Below, in pieces: positions 35,089 to 43,521 of a stretch of DNA of 64,000 nt (the stretch's first letter is position 1; every line of letters starts with the position of its first letter). Made by a program: the position numbers and the translations under genes. Source of the stretch: Thiomonas arsenitoxydans (GTDB lineage Bacteria; Pseudomonadota; Gammaproteobacteria; Burkholderiales; Burkholderiaceae_C). The DNA is taken from the NCBI RefSeq assembly GCF_000253115.1, contig NC_014145.1, positions 248,001-312,000 on the forward strand, written 5' to 3'. The notes below the pieces were generated by a model. That model saw nothing but the letters and a program-made list of their open reading frames with translations, was not told the DNA's origin and made no database searches.

Positions 35089-36114
35089 TCAATACGCGTG
35101 CTCCGCGTCCGGGTCGATTTTTCCGCGAAAGACGATGTATTGATAGACGTTGTAGGTGATCATCACCGGGATGAGCATGCCGATGCCGATGAGCATGAAC
35201 ACCAGGGTGCCGCTGTCTGATGCGGCCTGGTCGATGGTGAGCGAGCCGGGCACGATGTACGGATACCAAGTGGCGGCCAGTCCGGCGAAAGAGAACAGGA
35301 AGATCAGCATGGTCCAGACAAACGGCGCCACTTCGGCCTGCCGCTTGAGGGCGCGCAGCAGCATGACGAAGCTGAGTAAGGCCAGCGCGGGCAGCACGGC
35401 GAAGAAGTAGATGTTCGGGGTGGTGAGCCAGCGGGCGAAGATCTGCGGGAATTGCAGCGGCGTCCAGACGGTGACCACGGCGCCGACGGCGAGCATGATC
35501 CAGGCGAGCAGCTGGCCGCGCTGGTAGCACCCGGCCTGAATGTCGTCTTTGGTCTTGATGATGAGGTAGGTCGAACCCAGCATGGCGTAACCGGCCACCA
35601 CGCCCAGCACCACGATGACGCTGAAGGGCGAGAGCCATTCCCACACGCTGCCCACATACACGCCGTTCACCACCTTCACGCCATTGAGCAAGCCACCGAG
35701 CGCGAACCCCTGGGCGATGGTGGCCAGCAGGCTGCCGACGCCGAACATGGCGCCCCAGAAGGCTTTGCGCTCGGAGAGTTCATGAAACTCGAACGACACG
35801 CCGCGCAGCATGAAGCCCAGCAGCATGAGGATGATCGGAATGTAGAGCCCATGCAGCACGGTGCCGTAGGCCAGCGGAAAGGCGCCGAACAGCGTACCGC
35901 CGATGACCACCAGCCAGGTCTCGTTGGCGTCCCAGATGCTGCCCAGGCTGGCCATCATCACCTTGCGGCGGCGCTCGCCGACGAACAGCGAAAGCACCCC
36001 CACGCCGAGGTCGAAACCGTCGAGCACCACATAAAACACCATGAACAGGCCGATGATGAGAAACCACACCGTGGCCAGAACGTGATGCAGTTCCTGCGGG
36101 TTGCCGAAGTCCAT
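35089..36114 (-). CDS. cydB: Cytochrome bd ubiquinol oxidase, subunit II
   Basis: A 341-residue protein with eight to nine membrane segments; the N-terminal VVLDGFDLGVGVLSLF and SIWDANETWLVVIGGTLFGAFP (abridged) are diagnostic of CydB/CioB. It pairs with subunit I one base upstream (36116) to form a quinol oxidase that reduces oxygen without pumping protons. I find no cydX-like small gene in the following 100 bp. Confidence 0.95.
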   Translation of the reverse strand: MDFGNPQELHHVLATVWFLIIGLFMVFYVVLDGFDLGVGVLSLFVGERRRKVMMASLGSIWDANETWLVVIGGTLFGAFPLAYGTVLHGLYIPIILMLLGFMLRGVSFEFHELSERKAFWGAMFGVGSLLATIAQGFALGGLLNGVKVVNGVYVGSVWEWLSPFSVIVVLGVVAGYAMLGSTYLIIKTKDDIQAGCYQRGQLLAWIMLAVGAVVTVWTPLQFPQIFARWLTTPNIYFFAVLPALALLSFVMLLRALKRQAEVAPFVWTMLIFLFSFAGLAATWYPYIVPGSLTIDQAASDSGTLVFMLIGIGMLIPVMITYNVYQYIVFRGKIDPDAEHAY

Positions 36115-36115
36115 C

Positions 36116-37600
36116 TCACTGCCCTCCTTTCACCGCGAGCTTGGCGCTGACCGAGGCGGGTGCAATCGGTGCGACAGGCGGGGTGAAGGGAACGTGCTTG
36201 GGCGCAGCAGCGTGTTCCGGCTTGCCGCCTTGGCCGGGCGCGGCGGGCGGGTCCTCGAAGCTCGGGCCTTTGCGGATCATGCGTGCGGCAAAGACGAAGG
36301 CGGTGACGCCGATCACGCCGTAGAACAGCATATACATGGCGAGTGACCACAGCACGGTGTCGGCCGGCAGGTTGCTCACGCCCTGGCTGGTGCGCATCAT
36401 GCCGTAGACGATCCACGGCTGGCGGCCCACTTCGCGGGTCATCCAGCCGGCCTCTACCGCGGCGTAGATGGCGGGTACCGCGAGCAGCCAGCCACGCAGC
36501 AGCCATTTGTTTTCGCTGATGCGCGCCGCAGTCATGCGCTCACGTTTGCGCCACAGCATCCACAGCGTCCAGAAGGCCATGAAGGCGACAAACACCCCGG
36601 CGGCCACCATGACGCGGAAGGCGTAAAACGGAATCCACACTGGCGGCTGGTCTTGTGGCTTGAAGTGATCCAGGCCGACGACTTTGCCCGTCATCGTTTT
36701 GGTCACGATCATGCTCAGACCATCGGGAATTTCCAGCGCCCAGTCGTTTTTCTGCTCTTTCTGGTTAGGAATAGCCAGCAGCGCCCACGGCGCGCCCTCG
36801 CCGGGCTTGTTGGTATGCCAGTGCGCCTCGATGGCGGCGAGCTTGGCAGGTTGAGTCTCGGCCAGCGAGCTCCCCGCAGAATCGCCAATAAAAATCTGCA
36901 GCGGTGCGACGATGAACAACGAGATCACCGCCCACTTGAACGCCGGACGGAAGAAATCGACATGGCGTTTTTTGAGCAGGTAATACGCGCTCACCCCGGC
37001 CATGACGACCAGGCTGAGCTCGATCGCGGCGGTGAACATGTGGCCGAAGCCATAGGGCAGATCGGGGTTGAACACCGCGTCATACCAGTTGGTGATGGCG
37101 AACTTGCCGTCCACCAGCTTCACCCCGGCGGGCGTTTGCATCCACGAATTGGCCACCATGATCCAGAAGGCCGACAAGGTGCTGCCAAAGGCCACCATGC
37201 CGGTGGCGAACAGGTGCATCTTGGGGCCGACGCGGCCCCAGCCGAACAGCATGATGCCGAGAAACCCGGCTTCAAGCATGAAGGCCATCGCCGTCTCGAA
37301 ACCGAGGATGTTGCCCATGAAGTCGCCGGCCGAGGTGGAGAACGGCCCCCAGTTGGTGCCGAAGGAAAACTCCATCGGAATGCCGCTGATGACGCCGACG
37401 CCGAAGTTGATGAGGAACAGCTTGGTCCAGAACTTGACCTGGTGAAAGTAGAAGACGTTTTTGGTCTTCACCCACGCGGCTTCCATGCCGAACAGCACCA
37501 GCGCCAGCCCGATGGTGAGCGGCGGCCACATGATGTGGAACATCGCAATGAAGCCAAACTGCGCCCGAGCGAGGAACTCGGGGTTTTGAAGCCAATCCAT
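36116..37600 (-). CDS. cydA: Cytochrome bd-type (cyanide-insensitive-like) quinol oxidase, subunit I
   Basis: The 494-residue subunit contains ARAQFGFIAMFHIMWPP, the haem-ligand regions, SGIPMEFSFGTNW, and the GWMTREVGRQPWIVYG signature. The quinol loop between the GDSAGSS region and the C-terminal half is short, as in CioA rather than E. coli CydA, and a Pro/Ala-rich tail follows the last membrane segment. It accepts electrons from ubiquinol at low oxygen or when haem-copper oxidases are inhibited. A good ribosome site (CAGGAG) precedes ATG 37600. A GbsR/MarR regulator gene lies 154 bp upstream. Confidence 0.93.
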   Translation of the reverse strand: MDWLQNPEFLARAQFGFIAMFHIMWPPLTIGLALVLFGMEAAWVKTKNVFYFHQVKFWTKLFLINFGVGVISGIPMEFSFGTNWGPFSTSAGDFMGNILGFETAMAFMLEAGFLGIMLFGWGRVGPKMHLFATGMVAFGSTLSAFWIMVANSWMQTPAGVKLVDGKFAITNWYDAVFNPDLPYGFGHMFTAAIELSLVVMAGVSAYYLLKKRHVDFFRPAFKWAVISLFIVAPLQIFIGDSAGSSLAETQPAKLAAIEAHWHTNKPGEGAPWALLAIPNQKEQKNDWALEIPDGLSMIVTKTMTGKVVGLDHFKPQDQPPVWIPFYAFRVMVAAGVFVAFMAFWTLWMLWRKRERMTAARISENKWLLRGWLLAVPAIYAAVEAGWMTREVGRQPWIVYGMMRTSQGVSNLPADTVLWSLAMYMLFYGVIGVTAFVFAARMIRKGPSFEDPPAAPGQGGKPEHAAAPKHVPFTPPVAPIAPASVSAKLAVKGGQ

Positions 37601-37754
37601 GATGCACTCCTGAAGCGGTGAGATGTCGGTTAGCGTGCCGGGCCGCGCAGGGCGGCGGGTTGAGCCAACGATAAGCGGGACGCGTTACAGCAGGGTGACG
37701 CTCTGCGGCGGCGGCAGGTCAATGCGCAAAGTCCAGCAGAAAGCGGTGCACATC

Positions 37755-38348
37755 TCAGTTCTCCACCACTTGCAGCGCGGCGGCTTTGTCGCCCCGTCGG
37801 CGCGTGGCGACCTGCTTGACGCGGCTTTTGAGGGCGATGAGCTTTTGCACCGCGCCGCCCAGTTGCATGAGCTGGCGCACGTCTTCGCTGGGCATGCGCT
37901 GAATATCGTCGAACCACTGCGTGGCCAGTTCGATGAGATCGTGCATTTCCCGCATGCGCTGCTGCGCGTATTGCTCGGAGGCGCCCTCGGGCTGAGACAG
38001 GAGGGCGTCGCGCAGCATGGACAGGGTGGGGTCGATTTCGCGCTTGCGGCGTTCCTCGGCCAGGGTGCGAAAAATAGCCCACACGTCTTCGGGCGCAGAG
38101 AAATAATCGCGCCGGTCGCCGGGCAGGTGCTGCATGCGCACCAAGTTCCAGGCGCCCAACTCCTTGAGCCCCATGCTGACGTTGGAGCGCGAAAAATCGA
38201 GCGCGGCGGCGATTTCGTCGGCATTGAGCGGGCGCTCGCTGACGAACAGCAGGGCATAAATCTGGCCGACGGTGCGGTTGATGCCCCAGCGGCTGCCCAT
38301 TTCGCCAAAGTGCAGCACGAAGCGCTGGGTGAGTTCCGGGAGTTGCAT
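37755..38348 (-). CDS. GbsR/MarR-type transcriptional regulator
   Basis: A 197-residue protein with MGSRWGINRTVGQIYALLFV, the helix-turn-helix LNADEIAAALDFSRSNVSMG (residues about 41-60) and the wing LVRMQHLPGDRRDYF, as in GbsR-like regulators. A C-terminal helical domain follows. It is upstream of and co-oriented with cydAB and is preceded by an 18-bp perfect palindrome, so it probably controls itself and the oxidase. Confidence 0.88.
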   Translation of the reverse strand: MQLPELTQRFVLHFGEMGSRWGINRTVGQIYALLFVSERPLNADEIAAALDFSRSNVSMGLKELGAWNLVRMQHLPGDRRDYFSAPEDVWAIFRTLAEERRKREIDPTLSMLRDALLSQPEGASEQYAQQRMREMHDLIELATQWFDDIQRMPSEDVRQLMQLGGAVQKLIALKSRVKQVATRRRGDKAAALQVVEN

Positions 38349-38365
38349 AAGTGGTTTGATCGAAG

Positions 38366-38383
38366 TTTCAGGAATTCCTGAAA
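38366..38383. promoter_or_regulatory. Perfect 18-bp palindromic operator before the GbsR-type gene
   Basis: TTTCAGGAATTCCTGAAA reads the same on both strands and lies 17 bp upstream of the regulator start, overlapping the expected promoter. About 20 bp further upstream (near 38400-38412) TTGATCTAAGTCA on the minus strand resembles an FNR/Anr site with one good half (TTGAT). Confidence 0.65.
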
Positions 38384-38484
38384 GTCGAAGAAATTGTCTG
38401 ACTTAGATCAAGCGCAAGGGGTAACGAGACGTGTTGCCCCTATACCCAGCCGGGTATTTGCCCACGCGACGGCGCGGCGCGTAA

Positions 38485-40074
38485 TCAGCGGCTGGCGAGC
38501 CAGTCGGATACGGCGTGAGGATGGGAGGAGGCCGGGTGATCGGCGAGCAGGTGCAAACCGAGTTTGCTGCGGCGCCAAAGCACATCGTCGGCGCTGGCGG
38601 CCCATTCGGTGTCGCGCAAATAACGCAGCTCGGTCTCGAACAAACCGGGGGCGATCTCGGCGCCGAGGTCTTGCAGGCGTGCCGCGCTTTGCCCACCTGT
38701 GGTTTGCAGCACGCGGTCGATGCGGCTGCCGTAGGCGCGGGCCAGACGCTGCGCTAGGTCGGGCGGCAGCCACGGATAGCGTTGCTGCACGGTTTGAACA
38801 AAACGGGCAAAGTCGGTGTCGGGGCGCTGTGCGGGTCCGATCCAGCCCGACAGATCGCCACCGGGAAGAAAGGCGTCGTGCGTCCACGCCGGGCGTGCTT
38901 CGCCAAGGGCGGCGCAGAGCTGGTCGGCGGCCTGTTCGGCGAGCTTGCGGAAGGTGGTGATTTTGCCGCCCCATACGGTGAGCAGCGGCGCGCCGTCGCG
39001 GTCGAGTTCGAGCTTGTAGTCGCGGGTCGCGGCCTTGGCATCGCCCGCGTGATCTTCGAGCAGGGGGCGCACGCCGGCGTAGCGCCAGACGGTCTGCTCG
39101 GGTCGCAACTCGGTGCGGAAGTAACGGTTGACCTCGGCGCAGAGGTATGCGGCTTCGGCCTCGCTGCAAGTCTCGGCGCCGCTGGGGTCGGACACTTCGA
39201 CATCGGTGGTGCCGATCAGGGTGAAGTCGCGCTCGTAGGGAATGGCGAACACGATACGGCCATCGTCCGCCTGAAAGATATAGGCGTGCGGATGATCGAA
39301 CAGGCGCGGCACGACGATGTGGCCGCCGCGCACCAGCCGCAGCGAGCGGCGCTCGCGCGGCGGCTGCCCGTCGGCGTTGTGCAGCGTGCGCTTGAGCAGT
39401 TGTTCGGCCCACGGGCCTGCCGCGTTGACCAGGGCGCGGGCGCTCACCCGCTGCTCGCCACCCGCGGCATCGCGCAGGGTGGCTTGCCAGCCCGTGCCGT
39501 GGCGCGTGGCGGATGTGCAGGCGGTGCGGGTCAGCACGGTGGCGCCATGTTCCGCCGCGTCCACCGCGCACAGGGTGACCAGACGGGCGTCGTCCACCCA
39601 GCCGTCGGAATACATGAAGCCGCGGGCGTATTCGGCCCTCAGCGGGGCGCCTGCGGCATGGGTGCGCAGATCGATGCTGCTTGAGCCCGGCAGCCACTCG
39701 CGCCGCGCCAGATGGTCGTAGAGAAACAGCCCGGCGCGAATCAGCCAGGCCGGGCGCATGGCCGGTGCGTGCGGCATGACAAAGCGCAGCGGCCACATCA
39801 GATGCGGCGCGCTGCGCAGCAGCACTTCACGCTCCTGCAAAGCCTTGCGCACCAGGCCGAATTCGTAATACTCGAGATAGCGCAGACCGCCGTGAATCAG
39901 CTTGGTGGAGGCCGAGGAAGTGTGCGCCGCAAGGTCGTCGCGTTCGCACAGCACCACCTTGAGGCCGCGCCCGGCCAGATCGCGCGCGATGCCCGCCCCA
40001 TTGATGCCGCCACCGACGACCAGCACGTCGCAGGCGATACCGGGCGGAGGCGAAGAAATAGCAGCGCTGTTCAT
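38485..40074 (-). CDS. glpD: Aerobic glycerol-3-phosphate dehydrogenase (FAD)
   Basis: A 529-residue flavoprotein beginning with the dinucleotide motif DVLVVGGGINGAGIARDLAG. Also visible are SSASTKLIHGGLRYLEYYEF, GVRPLLEDHAGDAKAATRDY and a C-terminal DUF-type helical domain. It oxidises sn-glycerol 3-phosphate to dihydroxyacetone phosphate at the inner membrane and passes electrons to quinone. ATG 40074 is chosen because the frame upstream has no family similarity. No glpF/K is adjacent. A hairpin ATACCC/GGGTAT (38442-38457) lies after the stop. Confidence 0.93.
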   Translation of the reverse strand: MNSAAISSPPPGIACDVLVVGGGINGAGIARDLAGRGLKVVLCERDDLAAHTSSASTKLIHGGLRYLEYYEFGLVRKALQEREVLLRSAPHLMWPLRFVMPHAPAMRPAWLIRAGLFLYDHLARREWLPGSSSIDLRTHAAGAPLRAEYARGFMYSDGWVDDARLVTLCAVDAAEHGATVLTRTACTSATRHGTGWQATLRDAAGGEQRVSARALVNAAGPWAEQLLKRTLHNADGQPPRERRSLRLVRGGHIVVPRLFDHPHAYIFQADDGRIVFAIPYERDFTLIGTTDVEVSDPSGAETCSEAEAAYLCAEVNRYFRTELRPEQTVWRYAGVRPLLEDHAGDAKAATRDYKLELDRDGAPLLTVWGGKITTFRKLAEQAADQLCAALGEARPAWTHDAFLPGGDLSGWIGPAQRPDTDFARFVQTVQQRYPWLPPDLAQRLARAYGSRIDRVLQTTGGQSAARLQDLGAEIAPGLFETELRYLRDTEWAASADDVLWRRSKLGLHLLADHPASSHPHAVSDWLASR

Positions 40075-40169
40075 GCCGACATGGTAGGAGGGGCGACCTC
40101 GAAGCGTGAACTTCAGGCTGTGATGCGCGTGCCGGTGGCGCGGAACCGCAATGACCCTGCGCGCAGAGA

Positions 40170-40187
40170 TAGTTCTAATCAGAACTA
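40170..40187. promoter_or_regulatory. Palindromic operator upstream of marR-cytb561
   Basis: TAGTTCT (40170-40176) and AGAACTA (40181-40187) are perfect inverted repeats with a 4-nt spacer, 34 bp before the marR start and overlapping a -10-like TAAGAT. This is probably the binding site of the MarR protein it precedes; glpD is divergent on the other side. Confidence 0.7.
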
Positions 40188-40221
40188 AGATGCGCAGCAT
40201 GTTCTTTTCCCTGGTTGCGCC

Positions 40222-40689
40222 GTGACTTCCCCGCCCCCCTTTCTGCCCTTGCTGCGCGAACTCGTGCGCACCTATCAGGCGTTCGAGCGTTACTCCGCCG
40301 CGCATGTGCAAAGCCTCGGGTTGACCCCGGCGCAATTCGACGTGGTGGCCACGCTGGGCAACACCGAGGGCATGAACCCCAAGCAGCTGGGCGACAAGAC
40401 TCTGATTACCAAGGGCACGCTGACCGGCGTGGTCGATCGCCTGCTGGCCAAGGGCTTGGTGCAGCGTTTGCCCGATCCGAGCGATGGCCGTGGGCAGATC
40501 GTGCGGCTGACGACGCGGGGGCAGAAGGTGTTCGAGCAAGTGTTTCCTGCGCATGGGGCGCATCTGGCGCAGGCGTTCTCAAAACTGAGCGCTGCCGAGC
40601 TGGCCGCCTCGCAGCAGGCCTTGCACAGTCTGCGGCAGGCGCTGGAGCAGGCGGGCGCTCGTGCGGGCACTCAGGAGGGTGCGACATGA
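40222..40689 (+). CDS. MarR-family regulator
   Basis: A 155-residue MarR protein: AHVQSLGLTPAQFDVVATLG, helix-turn-helix LGDKTLITKGTLTGVVDRLL and wing GLVQRLPDPSDGRGQIVRLT. It starts at GTG 40222 and its stop overlaps the cytochrome b561 start (ATGA), so it is co-translated with the oxidoreductase it probably regulates. Confidence 0.92.
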   Translation: MTSPPPFLPLLRELVRTYQAFERYSAAHVQSLGLTPAQFDVVATLGNTEGMNPKQLGDKTLITKGTLTGVVDRLLAKGLVQRLPDPSDGRGQIVRLTTRGQKVFEQVFPAHGAHLAQAFSKLSAAELAASQQALHSLRQALEQAGARAGTQEGAT

Positions 40690-41255
40690 GCTCCACGCCG
40701 GCTGCCGAATTGGCCCGCTACACCCTGCCCGCGCAGTTGCTGCACTGGCTGATTGCCCTGTTGATTTTTGGCCTCTTTCCGCTGGGGCTTTATATGCACG
40801 GGCTTCCGCTTTCGGTGCGCAAAATCGAGCTGTATTCGTGGCACAAATGGTTCGGCATCACCGTGCTGCTGTTGGTGGTGCTGCGCATCGGCTGGCGGCT
40901 CACGCATCGCCCGCCGCCGCTGCCCGGCGATATTCCGTCCTGGCAGCAGGCGGCCGCGGCCCTGATGCACGAGCTGCTCTATCTGCTGATGCTTTGCATA
41001 CCGCTCAGCGGCTGGGCGCTGAGTTCGGCGGCTGGTGTGCCCGTGGTGTGGTGGGGTGTGTGGAAGCTGCCCAATCTGCTGCCCGCCAATCCGGCGATGG
41101 CGCATCTGCTCGAACTGGTGCATGCCACGCTGAACTACACCCTGGCCGCCTTGGTTGCCGTGCATATGGCGGCGGCGCTCAAGCACCAGTTCATCGATCA
41201 CGACGGCGTGCTGCTGCGCATGCTGCCGCGTTCGTTGCCACGCCCGCGCCACTGA
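40686..41255 (+). CDS. Cytochrome b561-family membrane protein
   Basis: A 189-residue, four-segment inner-membrane protein with the family's haem-ligand His residues (LPAQLLHWLIALLIFG, YSWHKWFGITVLL, LLELVHATLNYTLAALVAVH). It carries electrons across the membrane between quinol and an outer acceptor. In many proteobacteria this family sits beside YceI genes, as here, where two yceI genes follow. Confidence 0.92.
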   Translation: MSSTPAAELARYTLPAQLLHWLIALLIFGLFPLGLYMHGLPLSVRKIELYSWHKWFGITVLLLVVLRIGWRLTHRPPPLPGDIPSWQQAAAALMHELLYLLMLCIPLSGWALSSAAGVPVVWWGVWKLPNLLPANPAMAHLLELVHATLNYTLAALVAVHMAAALKHQFIDHDGVLLRMLPRSLPRPRH

Positions 41256-41308
41256 TGGGCTCAAGACTCGCCATTCCGCGTGCCCTCTTTTGGAAAGGGA
41301 AATCAACC

Positions 41309-41887
41309 ATGTCGCCTCTCTCGATCAAAACGCTGTGCGGCGCCGCCCTGCTGTCGATCTGCGCTGCAGCCTGGGCGCAGCCCGTTCCCGCTGCGGCCTA
41401 CACCCACGCTTTGCCTGCGTCGAGCGTGAGCTTCAGCGCCACCCAGATGGGCGTGCCGATGAAAGGCCACTTCAAAAACGTGACCGCGCAGATCGACTTC
41501 ATGCCGGGCGACCTTGCCAAGTCGCACGTCGAGGTTGCGGTGCAGTCGGCCAGCGTGGACGCGGGCAGCGCCCAGACCAACGCCCTGCTCGCCGGGGCCG
41601 ACTGGCTGGCGGCCAAAGCCGATCCGCAGGCCCGTTTCGTCTCTAGCCAATTCACCCCCGATGGACCGGGACGCTACTGGGTTAGCGGCACCTTCAGCGT
41701 GAAGGGCCACAGCCAGCCGCTGCGCGTGCAGGTGAGCACCCATCCCGACGGCAAAGACCTGATCATGGACGCCGCCTTCACGCTCGACCGCACCGCCTTC
41801 GGCCTGGGCACCGGCTCGTGGGCGGACACCAGCGTGGTGGCCGCCGCCATTGCGGTGCAGGTGCATCTGGTCGTTTCTCCGCAATAA
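41309..41887 (+). CDS. YceI-family periplasmic protein (first copy)
   Basis: The 192-residue protein has a signal peptide ending AWAQ. The lipocalin-like YceI body includes SSVSFSATQMGVPMKGHFKN and FDPxx-like LAKSHVEVAVQSASVDAGS. YceI proteins bind isoprenoids or fatty acyl chains. It is the third gene of the marR-b561-yceI-yceI set and differs from the next gene, so the pair is not a recent duplication. Confidence 0.88.
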   Translation: MSPLSIKTLCGAALLSICAAAWAQPVPAAAYTHALPASSVSFSATQMGVPMKGHFKNVTAQIDFMPGDLAKSHVEVAVQSASVDAGSAQTNALLAGADWLAAKADPQARFVSSQFTPDGPGRYWVSGTFSVKGHSQPLRVQVSTHPDGKDLIMDAAFTLDRTAFGLGTGSWADTSVVAAAIAVQVHLVVSPQ

Positions 41888-41932
41888 CAACTGACTTACC
41901 GCACACCACACTCTCTCTGAAAGGACTTCACC

Positions 41933-42595
41933 ATGTTGCGTTCAAGCTCCCGCTCACTTCTGGCCCCCGCGCTTTCAACCGCCGTGGCCATGGCGCTCTG
42001 CGCCGCTCCGGCCTGGGCCGCCGAAACCACGGCGCCGCAGGCCTATGTTCACAAGCATGCCGATCCGGCGGGGAGTTACCGCGTCGATCCCGATCATTCC
42101 GGGGTGCAGTTCACCATCGGCCACGCGGGTGTCGGGCGCTTCACCGGCGTGTTCAAACGGGTGACTGGCAGCTACACCTTCGACCCTGCGAACCCCGCCA
42201 AAGACAAGGCCGACATCGTCATCCCCGCCCATAGTCTGGACACCTTCCTGTCGCAACGCAACACCGATCTGCTGGCCGCGCCGTTTTTCGATGCCGCTGC
42301 GCACCCCGACATCCGCTTCGTCGGCACGCGCTATGTGCCGCAGAACCAGACCCATGGCAAGCTCTACGGCAACCTCACCCTGCGCGGCGTGACCCACCCG
42401 GCGACCTTCGAGGTGACGCTGGAAGGCGCGGGCGATGTGGCCTATCTGCCCAAACCCTGGGGCGGTTATCTCAGCGGCTTCGTCGCCACCACCACGATCA
42501 ATCGCATGGACTACGGCATGACCGCTTTCCCCGCCGGCCTGAGCCATGCGGTGAAAGTGCGCGTGGAGATCGAAGGCGTGCGCACCCCATCATGA
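41933..42595 (+). CDS. YceI-family periplasmic protein (second copy)
   Basis: A 220-residue YceI protein: signal peptide ending AWAAE, then GSYRVDPDHSGVQFTIGHAG, the classic family start, and YGNLTLRGVTHPATFEVTL. A role with the upstream cytochrome b561 (quinone/isoprenoid handling or stress defence) is likely. The stop codon TGA at 42593-42595 is the first three bases of a repeat element, so the repeat provides the translation end. Confidence 0.9.
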   Translation: MLRSSSRSLLAPALSTAVAMALCAAPAWAAETTAPQAYVHKHADPAGSYRVDPDHSGVQFTIGHAGVGRFTGVFKRVTGSYTFDPANPAKDKADIVIPAHSLDTFLSQRNTDLLAAPFFDAAAHPDIRFVGTRYVPQNQTHGKLYGNLTLRGVTHPATFEVTLEGAGDVAYLPKPWGGYLSGFVATTTINRMDYGMTAFPAGLSHAVKVRVEIEGVRTPS

Positions 42596-42677
42596 GTGCC
42601 CCCAGGGCCGGTCTGCGCCCAGCCCGCCCCCCGCGGGGGTCAGGGAAACTTGGGGCGGCCCGGCGTTTCCTTGAGAG
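42593..42677 (+). repeat. Palindromic repeat element, copy 3
   Basis: The head TGAGTGCCCCCAGGGCCGG starts at the yceI stop. After GCCCGCCCCCCGCGGGGG comes the E hairpin: CAGGGAAAC (42641-42649), loop TTGGGGCGGCCCGGC, GTTTCCTTG (42665-42673). Modules B and D are missing. The tail GAGAGGAG supplies the ribosome site of the dioxygenase gene that starts at 42687. Confidence 0.85.
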
Positions 42678-42686
42678 GAGCTGAAC

Positions 42687-43484
42687 ATGCCCGATCAGCG
42701 CATGCCCACGTTGTTTGTCTCTCACGGCTCGCCCATGCTGCCGCTGGAGCCGGGCAGCGCCGGGCCGATGCTCCAGGCGCTCGGGCACGCGCTGCCGCGG
42801 CCCGAGATCATCCTCGCCTTTTCGCCGCACTGGATGGCGCGGCAGCCCATTCTGGGTACCAGCACGCGGCCCGCGACCCTGCACGACTTCGGCGGTTTCG
42901 ACCGCGCGCTCTATGCCCTGCAATACCCCGCGCCCGGCGCGCCGCAGTGGGCTGCGCGGATAGAAGCACTGTTGCGCGAAGCCGGCTGGGGCGTGCACGA
43001 AGACCCGCAGCGCGGGCTCGATCACGGCGTCTGGTCACCGCTTCGGCTGATGCTTCCGCAGGCGGATATTCCGGTGATGCCGCTGGCCATGCCCTGGCCG
43101 CTCGACGCCGCGCTCGCCTACCGCCTGGGCGCGGCGCTGGCGCCGCTGACCGAGCAAGGCGTCTTGCTGTTCGGCACTGGCAGCCTGACGCACAATCTGC
43201 ACGAGTTTCACCCGTCCGCCCGCACCGACGATCCACCGGCCGCCTACGTGCAGGCTTTCGTCGAATGGATGCGCGGCATGATCGACCGCGGCGACACCCC
43301 GGCGCTGCTCGACTACCGCCGCAGAGCGCCGCATGCGGCACGCGCGCACCCCACCGACGAGCATCTACTGCCGCTGTTCTGGGCGCTGGGCGCCGCTGGC
43401 GAGGGCGCCACGCCGCGTCATCATGCCGGGGGCGTGCACTACGGCAACCTCAGCATGGACGCTTGGGAGTTTGTCTCCGCCTGA
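42687..43484 (+). CDS. DODA-type extradiol aromatic dioxygenase (YgiD/LigB-like)
   Basis: The 265-residue protein starts MPTLFVSHGSPMLPLEPGS with a metal-binding His, has SPHWMARQPILG, GLDHGVWSPLRLMLP (second His) and GTGSLTHNLHEF (third His-containing segment). This class-III fold uses a non-haem metal to open catechol-type rings; E. coli YgiD acts on L-DOPA. The real substrate is not known. Confidence 0.9.
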   Translation: MPDQRMPTLFVSHGSPMLPLEPGSAGPMLQALGHALPRPEIILAFSPHWMARQPILGTSTRPATLHDFGGFDRALYALQYPAPGAPQWAARIEALLREAGWGVHEDPQRGLDHGVWSPLRLMLPQADIPVMPLAMPWPLDAALAYRLGAALAPLTEQGVLLFGTGSLTHNLHEFHPSARTDDPPAAYVQAFVEWMRGMIDRGDTPALLDYRRRAPHAARAHPTDEHLLPLFWALGAAGEGATPRHHAGGVHYGNLSMDAWEFVSA

Positions 43485-43521
43485 GCGGGAATGCGCCGCG
43501 TCGCGGACGGTGGCGTGAGAC

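Noticed and set aside
37685..37753. 22-codon ORF (MCTAFCWTLRIDL...) one base after the GbsR-type stop and before cydA
   Set aside because: No ribosome site and no likeness to CydX or a known leader peptide; too short to support.
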